The notes below the pieces were generated by a model. It had not been told where the DNA came from, searched no databases, and saw nothing but the letters and a program-made list of their open reading frames with translations. Both the position numbers and the translations under genes were made by a program. Shown in pieces: positions 1 to 8,500 of a DNA stretch of 57,266 bases. The DNA is from Halomonas maura (GTDB lineage: Bacteria > Pseudomonadota > Gammaproteobacteria > Pseudomonadales > Halomonadaceae). How positions within the stretch are numbered: the stretch's first letter is position 1; the number at the start of each line of letters is the position of its first letter. The stretch lies in the NCBI RefSeq assembly GCF_030409305.1, contig NZ_JAUFPQ010000008.1, forward strand, positions 1 to 57,266. Reading direction: 5' to 3'.

Positions 1-668
1 AGGCCGATCTCGGCACCGGCCTCGCCGAGCAGCGTGCGGGCTTCCTGCATGTCGGCGGCATGACGCGGGAAGGACACCGCCAGGTAGTCCACGCCGATGG
101 CGATGGCGGTCTCGAGGTCGGCCTTGTCCTTGTCGGTCAGCGCCGGCGCCGAGAGGCCGCCGCCCTGCTTGTTGATGCCCTTGTTGTTGGACAGGGCGCC
201 GCCCACCACCACGCGGGTGTGGATGGCGCTGCCGTCGACCCGCTCGACGTCGAGCACCACCCGGCCGTCGTCGAGCAGCAGGCGGTCGCCGGCGGCCACG
301 TCGTCGGCCAGGGCCTGGTAGTCGCAGCCGACCCGCTCGGCGTCACCGGCCTCGCCGTCGAGGGCCATGTCGATCACGAAGGGGGCGCCCTCGGCGAGCT
401 CGACGGCGCCGTCGCGGAAGCGGGCGATGCGGATCTTGGGCCCCTGCAGGTCGCCCAGGGCGGCGACGCTGCGCCCCTGGCGGGCGGCGATCTCGCGCAC
501 CGCGGCGAGCCGGCGGCGGTGGTCGTCCGCCGAGCCGTGGGAGAAGTTGAGGCGCACCACGTCGACGCCGGCGGTGATCATCTGCTCGAGCACGCCCTCC
601 CGGTCGCTGGCGGGACCCAGGGTGGCGACGATCTTGGTGCGGCGGATGGGGATGGGGCGATGAGTCAT
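1..668 (-). CDS. pyk: Pyruvate kinase, N-terminal part (runs off left edge)
   Basis: Pyruvate kinase transfers phosphate from phosphoenolpyruvate to ADP in the cytoplasm, the last step of glycolysis. About 222 residues are visible, starting [21 protein letters not shown]. The signature segments are the early [11 protein letters not shown] strand, NFSHG (an N-terminal substrate-site motif), DLQGPKIR and the B-domain [10 protein letters not shown]. The ATG at 668 has an AGGAG ribosome site just upstream. The rest of the gene lies outside the window. It diverges from gap, and the 386-bp shared spacer carries two similar palindromes that may be regulatory. Identification is firm; which isozyme it is cannot be told from this part. 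Confidence 0.93.
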   Translation of the reverse strand, partial: MTHRPIPIRRTKIVATLGPASDREGVLEQMITAGVDVVRLNFSHGSADDHRRRLAAVREIAARQGRSVAALGDLQGPKIRIARFRDGAVELAEGAPFVIDMALDGEAGDAERVGCDYQALADDVAAGDRLLLDDGRVVLDVERVDGSAIHTRVVVGGALSNNKGINKQGGGLSAPALTDKDKADLETAIAIGVDYLAVSFPRHAADMQEARTLLGEAGAEIG

Positions 669-752
669 GCCGGGCTCTCCTGTGGAATGCGGGCTCGCGC
701 AGGCGGCCGAGCGTGGCCGGTCGCGGGACTGCCTGACAAGATACTCTATCAG

Positions 753-766
753 TCGTGATATTACTA
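753..766. promoter_or_regulatory. HexR-like operator candidate, pyk side
   Basis: The imperfect dyad TCGTGATATTACTA lies about 85 bp upstream of the pyk start. It matches the dyad at 885-898 at 11 of 14 positions. HexR (RpiR family) is known to control gap, pyk and Entner-Doudoroff genes in gammaproteobacteria through a TGTAATTAAATTACA-like palindrome. Assignment to HexR is inference. Confidence 0.35.
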
Positions 767-884
767 AATTCCCGGGCTGCGACGAAGGTCTAACACCTCG
801 ACGGACAAGCCCCGGATTCTGGCAAAAAACGTTTATTGATAGGCATATGGAGAAATGTGGCGAGCCAGGCGACCAAGGAAAATG

Positions 885-898
885 TCGTAAAATTACGA
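885..898. promoter_or_regulatory. HexR-like operator candidate, gap side
   Basis: A perfect dyad, TCGTAA-AA-TTACGA, lies about 155 bp upstream of gap in an A+T-rich stretch. Its layout (two 6-bp arms, A+T centre) resembles HexR operators, and it faces a classical HexR target gene. The regulator itself is not in the window. Confidence 0.4.
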
Positions 899-1054
899 AA
901 TACACCTTGTCTCCGACGCTATCGTGGGCCACATTGTGGGGCAAATGAGCCGTCGGCCCGCCCGGCGAGCATGCCGGGACGCTTCGCTGCCCTGCCGTTC
1001 CTCGGCTCAGTCCATCCCACAAGACGGCAAAGTCTGGATCGAGAGGAAGACATC

Positions 1055-2077
1055 ATGACGCTCAAGATCGCCATCAACGGTTTCGGTCGCATCGGTCGCA
1101 ACGTGTTCCGCGCCCTGTATGAAGGGGGCTACCGCGATCGCGTGCAGGTCGTCGCCATCAACGATCTCGGCGACCCGGCGCTCAACGCCCACCTGCTGCG
1201 CCATGACACCGTCCATGGTCACTTTCCCTTCAAGGTGGACCACGACGAACACAGCCTCACCGTCGACGGCGACCGCATCGAGATCATCTCCGAGCGCGAC
1301 CCCGCGCGGCTGCCCTGGAAGGACCTGGGCGTGGACCTGGTGATGGAGTGCACCGGCCTGTTCACCAAGCGCGATGACGCCGCCAGGCATCTCGAGGCCG
1401 GTGCCGGTCGGGTGCTGATCTCCGCGCCCAGCCCGGATGCCGATGCCACCGTGGTCTATGGCGTCAACGAGGACGTGCTCAAGCCCGAGCACAAGGTGGT
1501 CTCCAACGCCTCCTGCACCACCAACTGCCTGGCGCCGGTGGCCAAGGTGCTGCACGAGACGGTGGGCATCGAGAACGGCCTGATGACCACGGTGCACGCC
1601 TACACCAACGACCAGAACCTCTCCGATGTCTATCACAAGGACCCCTACCGGGCCCGCAGCGCGACCCATTCGATGATCCCGACCAAGACCGGGGCCGCGG
1701 CGGCGGTGGGCCTGGTGCTGCCGGAACTCGCCGGCCGCTTCGATGGCCTGGCGGTGCGCGTGCCGCTGATCAACGTCTCGCTGGTCGATCTGACCTTCAA
1801 TGCCGGCCGCGAGACCAGCAAGGACGAGATCAATGCCATCGTCGCGGAGGCCGCCGCCGCTTCACCGGTGCTCGCGGTGAATGCCCAGCCGCTGGTCTCC
1901 ATCGACTTCAACCATGACGCCAACTCGTCCACCTTCGATGCCAATCACACCCGGGTGAACGGCAAGCTGGTCAAGGTCATGGCCTGGTACGACAACGAGT
2001 GGGGCTTCTCCAACCGCATGCTGGATACCGCCCTGGCGATGCAGGCCGCCTGCGACGGCAAGCGCAACGCCGCCTGA
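1055..2077 (+). CDS. gap: Type I glyceraldehyde-3-phosphate dehydrogenase
   Basis: It oxidatively phosphorylates glyceraldehyde-3-phosphate with NAD(P)+ in central carbon metabolism. The 340-residue product has the N-terminal Rossmann motif INGFGRIGR (residues 7-15), the catalytic cysteine in SNASCTTN (Cys154) and the C-terminal WYDNEWGFS signature. The ATG at 1055 is chosen over in-frame upstream starts because the family begins immediately before the Rossmann strand and GAGAGGAAG precedes it. The asparagine-aspartate pair after strand 2 (INDLGD, 35-40) is compatible with NAD use. A strong terminator follows. An erythrose-4-phosphate dehydrogenase role is less likely but not excluded. Confidence 0.93.
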   Translation: MTLKIAINGFGRIGRNVFRALYEGGYRDRVQVVAINDLGDPALNAHLLRHDTVHGHFPFKVDHDEHSLTVDGDRIEIISERDPARLPWKDLGVDLVMECTGLFTKRDDAARHLEAGAGRVLISAPSPDADATVVYGVNEDVLKPEHKVVSNASCTTNCLAPVAKVLHETVGIENGLMTTVHAYTNDQNLSDVYHKDPYRARSATHSMIPTKTGAAAAVGLVLPELAGRFDGLAVRVPLINVSLVDLTFNAGRETSKDEINAIVAEAAAASPVLAVNAQPLVSIDFNHDANSSTFDANHTRVNGKLVKVMAWYDNEWGFSNRMLDTALAMQAACDGKRNAA

Positions 2078-2101
2078 CGCGCCAGTCGCGTCTCGCCGGA
2101 C

Positions 2102-2135
2102 ACGACGCCGGGCCACGCCAGTGGCCCGGCGTCGT
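2102..2135 (+). terminator. Rho-independent terminator after gap
   Basis: A perfect 15-bp GC-rich stem (2102-2116 with 2121-2135) and a 4-nt loop lie 25 bp after the gap stop. It can also serve the convergent dipeptidase gene, which ends at 2147. Confidence 0.8.
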
Positions 2136-2146
2136 CGTGTCGGGGC

Positions 2147-2896
2147 TCAGAGCTGGCGACGCCAGCGGCTCTCGATGGTGTCCAGCTCCGTCGGGCCATA
2201 GCGTGCCGCGGCATGCTCGCCATAGTGGGCCCACAGCTGGTCGCCGAGGTCGAAGTGCCACCACTCGCTGGGCAGGTTGGTGAAGCCCTGGGCCCGCATG
2301 GCGTGGTAGAGCCGACGGCGGTTGTCGCGGGCCCGGCGCTGGGCCGCATCGGGGGCCTCCAGGGCTTCCAGGGCGGCGGTGTGCGAGGCCGCGATGGCCT
2401 CGTCGAACCGCGTGCCCATGTCCAGCGGCAGGCCGTCGGCATCGCACAGGGTGACGTCCACGGCGCCGCCGGTGAGGTGGGGGCTGGGGCGGTCGGGGGC
2501 GCGGCTCGGCTCGGCCACGAACTCCCGGGTGCGGGCATCGAGTTCGCCCGGGGTGAGCTCGGGATGGTGCTCGTGGAGGATGTCCTGGAGCGTCTCGAAC
2601 AGGTACTGCTGCACCCGCCAGGGGCGCCAGCCGTCCAGCACCAGCAGGTTCAGGCCGTCGGGCAGCGCCCGGGCCACGGCGAGCAGGCGGTGGTAGACCG
2701 TCTCGCGCACATAGCACTCGTTCACCGCCCCGGGGATGCCGAGTCGTGCATAGGCCGGATAGGCCTTGAGCGGCGGCGGCGCCAGTCCCACCGGCACCAG
2801 GGGTTCGTCGCTGCCGGCGATGGGCAGGCGGCCGACCGCCGCCCAGTCGGGTTCGGCGAGGCGGGGGATCGCGGGAAGGGGCGCGGCGCTGGTCAT
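2147..2896 (-). CDS. D-alanyl-D-alanine dipeptidase (VanX/DdpX type, M15D)
   Basis: A zinc dipeptidase of peptidase family M15D that splits D-Ala-D-Ala, probably in peptidoglycan dipeptide recycling rather than vancomycin resistance, since no vanHA-type partners are near. The zinc/catalytic motifs are present: SPHLTGGAVDV (the SxHxxGxAxD motif) and EWWHF (the catalytic Glu and last zinc His). The product is 249 residues if started at the ATG at 2896 (MTSAAPLPAIPRL). An ATG 33 bp further upstream is possible but adds a poorly conserved arginine-rich extension. No signal peptide is evident, so it is probably cytoplasmic. It converges on gap. Confidence 0.85.
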   Translation of the reverse strand: MTSAAPLPAIPRLAEPDWAAVGRLPIAGSDEPLVPVGLAPPPLKAYPAYARLGIPGAVNECYVRETVYHRLLAVARALPDGLNLLVLDGWRPWRVQQYLFETLQDILHEHHPELTPGELDARTREFVAEPSRAPDRPSPHLTGGAVDVTLCDADGLPLDMGTRFDEAIAASHTAALEALEAPDAAQRRARDNRRRLYHAMRAQGFTNLPSEWWHFDLGDQLWAHYGEHAAARYGPTELDTIESRWRRQL

Positions 2897-3048
2897 GGGG
2901 CCTCGGCATCTGGGTGGGCGACTGGCCACATTATCGTGCCGGAGGCCACCGGTTGGCCAATGTCAGGGTCCCGCGAACCGAGCGGGAGGTGGCTCGAACG
3001 CCGGGTGGTGGTGATCCCGGCGGCCGGTGGTCCGGCCAGAACGAGAGA

Positions 3049-3066
3049 AGCACCCCGCAGGGTGCT
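3049..3066. terminator. Hairpin, degenerate copy of the ssrA terminator
   Basis: AGCACCC/GGGTGCT stem with a CGCA loop. It and its 5' flank almost repeat the hairpin at 3164-3187, and a tmRNA-3'-end-like sequence follows at about 3083-3116. It looks like a decayed duplicate of the terminator plus attachment region. Confidence 0.45.
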
Positions 3067-3163
3067 GCGTTCCTCGACCGTCGGGTGGGGCCGGCGGGCA
3101 TGGAACCCCGGATCGTCGAGAAAGCGCCGACACCTGTCGGCGAAGTGCGACGTCACCAACGAA

Positions 3164-3187
3164 AGAAGCACCCCGCAGGGTGCTTCT
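3164..3187 (-). terminator. Original ssrA terminator, now at the far end of the island
   Basis: A 10-bp stem AGAAGCACCC/GGGTGCTTCT with a CGCA loop, read on the minus strand, lies 10 bp beyond the distal attachment repeat. Before island insertion it would have directly followed the 3' end of ssrA. It is now about 36 kb from that gene. Confidence 0.6.
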
Positions 3188-3197
3188 CTCGTCGACT

Positions 3198-3214
3198 GTT
3201 TGGTGGAGGCGGCG
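3198..3214. repeat. attR-type direct repeat (distal island end)
   Basis: GTTTGGTGGAGGCGGCG is an exact copy of the sequence at 39013-39029, where it forms the 3' end (CCA side) of tmRNA. This marks the distal junction of the island, about 35.8 kb from the integrase-proximal copy. Confidence 0.85.
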
Positions 3215-3278
3215 TCCCGTTAAAATCTAATATAAAGCATTGTTAATAAATAAAAAAACTAAGCTTGAATAGCGGATG

Positions 3279-3298
3279 CACCCCCATATATACCCCCA
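3279..3298. repeat. Integrase arm-type sites, distal end
   Basis: CACCCCCA (3279-3286) and TACCCCCA (3291-3298) sit in tandem 65-84 bp inside the distal att repeat. The same octamer occurs five times next to the integrase gene, as expected for recombinase arm-binding sites. Confidence 0.55.
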
Positions 3299-3379
3299 GT
3301 TTTATGTGCTGAGGGTCCATCCAGCCACCTGTCGGCGCTGCTGCCGAACCTCGACAAGCGTTTCCCATTTTAGAGAACG

Positions 3380-5539
3380 CTATTGCTGGAGGAAGTCACT
3401 TGGCTTGCCGCTACTGGTTACGAATAGACGCTCAATGGCACGCGTAGCGGCAACATGCAGCAGGGCGCGCTCGTTGAGTTCGCGGTGGCGTCTTTCCACC
3501 GGGTCTTCTGTCCGCCCGGTGTGCTTCGCGGGAATCACTCCGTCATTGACGCAGGCAATATGCATCTCACGGAACTCCAGCCCCTTCACGCGGTGCAAGG
3601 TTGCCAGGCGCACGCCGGGCTTTTCGGGCTCTTCTGGGGCATTGCGTGAGATGGGGTGGGTAGGCACGCCACGCGTTGCCAGTGCGTTGGCAATCTGGTC
3701 CAGCAGCCGCTGGGTGCGAGCGACCACGCAACTATCCGCGCCTCGGCCTTCAAGGGCCTCGGCGTCGTGGTCCGCCAGGTGAGCATTGAGCCTCTCAGCC
3801 AGAGCGTCCATTTCGGTATCGAAATCGGGATAGTGATGCGTCTCGGGGGCCTCTCCTTGCAGCAACGAACGGTAGTCCTGCTGACTATCGCTGCCCTCGT
3901 CCAGGTCGTCGATAGGTTGGCCTTCGAGCAGGGCCACAGCGAAGCGCCGAGTCTGCTCGGTGGTGCGGTAGTTGATACGCAGCTTCTTGCCGCGTCCGCG
4001 AATGTTGATGCCACAGCGCGACAGCGCCGCCCGTCGACCGTAGATGCGCTGGTGGCCGTCGCCGACGATGAGCAGGTCGTCCTGGCCCTCCGGCACCAGG
4101 TGGCGCAGCAGGGTCAGGGTCTCGGCGCCGAAGTCCTGTGCCTCGTCGACGATAATGTGCGCCCAAGGGGCGGTCAGCTCACCGCGCTCTACCATGGCGA
4201 TGGCCTCGAATACGCCGTCCTCGAAGGGGCGTAGGCGGGCGTGGCTGAGCTGGGCGCGCATCTCCTCGAAGACCGGCCAGAGGGCGGCGCGCTGGCGCCG
4301 GTTGAGGGCCACGCCGCGCCCGGCCCGGGAGGCGCGGAAATAGTCCTGACGGGTCAGAACGTGCTGGGGAAGGATCACCTGCTGCCACTCTTCTTCGTAG
4401 AAGCTCTCCGGCAGGTCAGGCTCGGGGGGCTTCATCTGCATGGCTGAATCCCATGCCTTGCGGTAGCCCTTGTCGGTGGGGTAGACCAGTCTTGGCGCGC
4501 CGCGTCGGTTGACCAGGCGCGTCACCAGGCGGTCGATGTTGATCACCTCGATGCGCGCCAGTTCGTCGTCACGACACAGCTGGCGCAGGTGCTGCTCGAT
4601 ATCGATAGCCAGGTTGCGGGTAAAGGTGGTTACCAGTACCTGCTGCTGGCTGTCACCGGCCAGGTCCTCGAGTATGCGCCGAGCCAGCCAACGGGCGCGG
4701 TGCATGACCACCACCGTCTTGCCCGTACCGGCACCCCCCAATACCCGCACCGGGCCGTTCCAGTGGCGTTCCACTAGCTGGCGCTGGCTCGGATGCAGGA
4801 AGACTCGCCAGTGGGCCAGCGGGGCCTGCAGCATGCGCTCCAGCTCCTGCTCTTCTTCCACCACGCGGAAGCGGCGTTGGCTATCGGGACGGCGCAGCGC
4901 TGCAGCGAAGTCCTGTCGATCCACCTCTGCGGGGGCGTCGGGTACCCCGTAGGTCTCCAATACCTCGTCGAGGGGCTCTCCCTGGGCGAGGAAGGTGAGT
5001 GCCTCGAAGGCCTCTTCGGGGAGGCGAGGCGCCAGAGCTTCCAGCTCGGCCTCGCCGGTCAGCGACCTGACCGGCTCCAGCATCATCTCCGGCACCCCCA
5101 GCCGCAGTAGTTCGCGGTCGCGAGCCTGGAATAGCGGCTCGGTAGATGCGGTGATCGAGGTATCGGCGGCCGGTTCGGCATGTTCCGAGGGAACTTCCGC
5201 GGTGCTAGAGGCGAGGATCTGCAGGCTGCCGGTCTGGGGATGGATATCCACTCGATGGCGACCGGCCCAGGCGTAGGCATCGTCGTGCTTGTCTACCCAC
5301 AGCAGTACGTAAACGTTGCCATGCTCGGGCTTGAGCACGATGGCGCGATAGTCGTCGTCCACGCGGATCGAGCGCAGGTTCGGGTCAGGCGTGGCCAAGG
5401 TTTCGTAGTTGAGCCCGGGCGAACGAGGATTTTCGCGAAACTTGGTGACCATGGCCATCACCTTGCCCTGCTTGCGGCGGGGAATCCGGGCATAGGCTTC
5501 CAGGAATTCCTGGGACAGCGCGACGGTGATCTCGCTCAT
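3380..5539 (-). CDS. UvrD/PcrA-like superfamily 1 helicase with ParE/RelE-like N-terminus
   Basis: The 719-residue product has two parts. Residues 1 to about 105 resemble the ParE/RelE fold: SQEFLEAYARIP helix, RSIRVDDDYRAIVL strands and a VYVLLWVDKHDDAYAWA strand-helix. From about 245 on it is an SF1 helicase with Walker A GGAGTGKT (268-275), DEAQDF (Walker B, 465-470), YRTTEQTR (motif IV area), TLHRVKGLEF (motif V) and a VAATRAIERLFVT end (motif VI). Its ATG overlaps the stop of the DruE-like gene by 4 bp (ATGA), so the two are coupled. It probably translocates or unwinds DNA in the defence complex. Whether the toxin-like domain cuts RNA or only binds partners is unknown. It is the last gene of the cluster. 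Confidence 0.82.
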   Translation of the reverse strand: MSEITVALSQEFLEAYARIPRRKQGKVMAMVTKFRENPRSPGLNYETLATPDPNLRSIRVDDDYRAIVLKPEHGNVYVLLWVDKHDDAYAWAGRHRVDIHPQTGSLQILASSTAEVPSEHAEPAADTSITASTEPLFQARDRELLRLGVPEMMLEPVRSLTGEAELEALAPRLPEEAFEALTFLAQGEPLDEVLETYGVPDAPAEVDRQDFAAALRRPDSQRRFRVVEEEQELERMLQAPLAHWRVFLHPSQRQLVERHWNGPVRVLGGAGTGKTVVVMHRARWLARRILEDLAGDSQQQVLVTTFTRNLAIDIEQHLRQLCRDDELARIEVINIDRLVTRLVNRRGAPRLVYPTDKGYRKAWDSAMQMKPPEPDLPESFYEEEWQQVILPQHVLTRQDYFRASRAGRGVALNRRQRAALWPVFEEMRAQLSHARLRPFEDGVFEAIAMVERGELTAPWAHIIVDEAQDFGAETLTLLRHLVPEGQDDLLIVGDGHQRIYGRRAALSRCGINIRGRGKKLRINYRTTEQTRRFAVALLEGQPIDDLDEGSDSQQDYRSLLQGEAPETHHYPDFDTEMDALAERLNAHLADHDAEALEGRGADSCVVARTQRLLDQIANALATRGVPTHPISRNAPEEPEKPGVRLATLHRVKGLEFREMHIACVNDGVIPAKHTGRTEDPVERRHRELNERALLHVAATRAIERLFVTSSGKPSDFLQQ

Positions 5540-8500
5540 GGTTCACTCCTTTCGTCAGTACTCAGCCAGCCCACCAGCTGATCGATGGCGCCTTCATCCA
5601 GGCTGGTGACCAGCCGCCAGTCGGCCAGCAGCCGTCGCCAGCCGACAGGCAGGTCCTCCTCGATGACCACCGCCACTCGCGGGCCTTCCCAGGCTAGCTC
5701 GAGGGTAAGGGAGGCTTCTCCGGCAGCATCAAGTACATCCAGGCCCGGTGTGGGGAGGGGCAGGCCGCGCTTGGCCAGTGTGGTGATCCAGTCGGTCGGA
5801 AGCAGGGTCAGGTCGTCGTCGATCAGCGCCTGCCAGTCGGCGCTGATGGCATCCTGCGGCTCAAGGCTCTCGCCAGTTTCCACGGCCAGTGCCGGACACT
5901 TCGCTACGGCATCGGTCACCACTCCGCCTGCGACGCCGCGCACCGAGCAAAGCGAGAAGCGTGGCAGGAACTGCAGGAGGTTGGCAGCGTGCCAGAAAGC
6001 TCGCCAGCGGCCCTCTCCTTCCAGGCTGGCAGGCAGGTGGCGGTCATCCAGGCTCAGATGCAGGTGCAGTTCCCGGGTCAGGCGTCGGGCGTCTTGAAGC
6101 GCGGCGGCGGAGATGCTCACCGCCGCCTCACTGCCTGCCGAGCCATCCCGAGAGGCGCCGCTGTTCAAGGCATCCAGGGCTCCTCCCAGCAGCCGACCTT
6201 CAGCATCCCCTTCGGGCAGCAGCGCACGGCGGATGCCCGGCGGGGCGTTCTCGGCCAACTCCATGTCCAGTGCATGGCGCAGGGCCGGGTCTTTGAGGGT
6301 GCGTGGATCCAGCCAGTGAAAGGCTTGACCCAACGCCGCCTCCGCCAACTGTCGAGCCGTGCCCGCGGGGTCGCGCAGGTAACTCAGCAGCCAGGTCAGG
6401 GAACTCTCGCTCAACGCCTTGGCGCCGTCATGGTGGCTGGCCAGGCCAAGCTGATCGGCCAAGGGGCCATAGGCTTGCCCCAGGTGACGATCGGGCTGGC
6501 GCTGCCACAGCGGCGTCTCCAGCGGGGCCTTGTCCAGATCACGCCAGCCCAGGGTCCAGACCTGGAAGTGCTGGGAGGCCAGCACCGCCTGGCGTTTGGC
6601 GGTGTCATCGTCCAGCCGGTCGTAGTGGAACTGGAAGCCGTCCAGGTAGAGCGCCAGGGGGCGGGCGCCGCGGTTAGCCTCGCCGCCGGGCCATAGCATG
6701 AAGTCAGGACGGGTGGGCAGCAGCACCCCGTCACCCGGGCCCAGGTTGCGCTGAGGCTCGATACGCCAGCTGATCAGCCGCGGGCTACCATCGGCCTCGC
6801 GACCGGTCTCCAGTGTGAGGTGCCAGCCCGGGTTGCCCTCGACCAGCTCCGGCACCAGACGGATCCCGGCATCCAGAACGGGCAGCAGGTCGATGAAGCG
6901 CTGCTCCAGCTCGCTCTCTACCAGAGCATTGAGGTCCACCTCGTCCAGGCCGTCGATGGCGACGAGTGCCTCGCGGCGACTCAGGATCCGGTCCAGTAGC
7001 TCCAGGGCCAGGCGCCGCGAGATCTTGGCCATGTGCCGGCTCTCGCGGTAGGCCAGCAGGCAGCGGTAGCAGCCATCCAGCATCGGGTCCTGCTGGCAGC
7101 CGCAGGTCGCCAGCTGGTGGCGGGCGGTGTCGAGCATCGCCAGCAGCGTCTCCGGCGACTGCATCAGCTCCTTCAGGTAGCCGGTACCGCCGGGCACACT
7201 GTCGTGCAGCACCAGGAAGTGGCGCGAGGGGCCACCGGCCTGGCCCGGCGTTTGCTGCTCGGTAATGCGTAGGTGGTCTACGTTGCCATGGAAATGAGCC
7301 TTGAGCCCGAGGTGGAGGGCGGCGATGAGTGAGTGGCGAGCGGTATCGGAGATCGCCACATCGGAAAGCGGCAGTAGCAGGCGTAACGCCTCCGATGACA
7401 GCTCTCGGTAGAGGAACAGGCTATCGATGAAGTCGCCCTCGTGCTCAACGGCTCCAGGCCGGGCCAGCTGGCAGAAGCGCTGGTGGCGTTCATGGGCCTT
7501 CATCCCGGGCCGTTGCACCTTGCCACAGTGCTGGCACACCCTGAAGCCGCTACGTGGCCGCTCCTCGCCGGCGACTGCCAGCGAGGGCGCCTGGTCGTCG
7601 TGGCGACCGAAGTTGATCTCCAGGAAGCGTGCCTTCGGCACGTACTCGAAGCCGAAGGGGCATTCAGGATCGTCGATGCGGTAGGCGAAGCGGGCGCTGC
7701 CTGGTGCGATGTCAGTGAGCAACTGGCGAGTATAAAAGGAGGGCTCGCGCTGCTCGCTGTCATCCCCGATGCGGCTATCGCGGTCGCGCACGTTGGCGGT
7801 CACCTCCCGCAAGCGAAGCAGCTGGCGCTTCTGGGCTCCATCGGCCCACTGGGGGCTGCCGCAGCGTGGGCAGGCGCCGTGGATATCGCCTTTGGCCAGA
7901 TTCTCGCTGTAGTGGCAGTGGTTGCACAGCCGCCACGCTTCGATGTCGCTCAGCCGTAGGTTGACCTGGTCGATCTTCAGCGCTCGCCCCACGGCGTAGA
8001 AGGTGTTCTCGGGAGCCAACTCCACCAGGGCGCTCTGGGCGGGACGCTGGAAGTCATAGCTCACCACCTCGTAGGGGCGCGACTTCTTCTCGCCCTCTAC
8101 CTCCCGCTGGGCCTGGCTCACCGAGCGTATCACCACCCCATTGAGGGTCACGCCCTCCTCGGGGAAGGCATAGTTGGGCAGCAGCCCCTCATCGGTGAAG
8201 AAGTTGAGGGTGTGCTGGGCATCGAGGCGCCGGGCCAGGTCCATCAGCGCGCGACGCTCGGTATTGATGGCGTCCATGGCCTCTTCATTGGCCTCGTCAT
8301 GGGGCTGCTTGCGACGGCGCTCCAGCTGGTTCTTGTAGTCGCGAATGGTATCCCGCCAGCTCTGGCGCTGGTTGGCCTTGTGCCATAGCCGGTTGACGAT
8401 GCGGTATTCGAGGCTGCGGGTATCCTGGGCATCGTCTTCCAGATAGCCCCGCAAGTGCTCGACGGCCTCTTCGCCGAGCGCCGGAAACATGGCACAGAAG

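Larger units (their letters stand above)
669..1054. promoter_or_regulatory. pyk-gap divergent intergenic region
   Basis: This 386-bp spacer must hold the promoters of both divergent genes. No credible protein is encoded. It contains two related 14-bp dyads, described separately, one near each gene. The A+T-rich stretch around 825-905 stands out from the GC-rich flanks. Confidence 0.6.

Noticed and set aside
3083..3116. Possible intact tRNA gene
   Set aside because: Only a tRNA/tmRNA 3'-end-like part is visible; no cloverleaf can be formed with the upstream sequence.
3126..3141. Short hairpin GCCGACA/TGTCGGC-like before the distal att
   Set aside because: Short and without a T-tract; it may be chance in GC-rich DNA.
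2213..3223. 336-codon plus-strand frame over the dipeptidase gene and the island end
   Set aside because: It lies over the VanX-type gene and the terminator/att region and has low-complexity composition.
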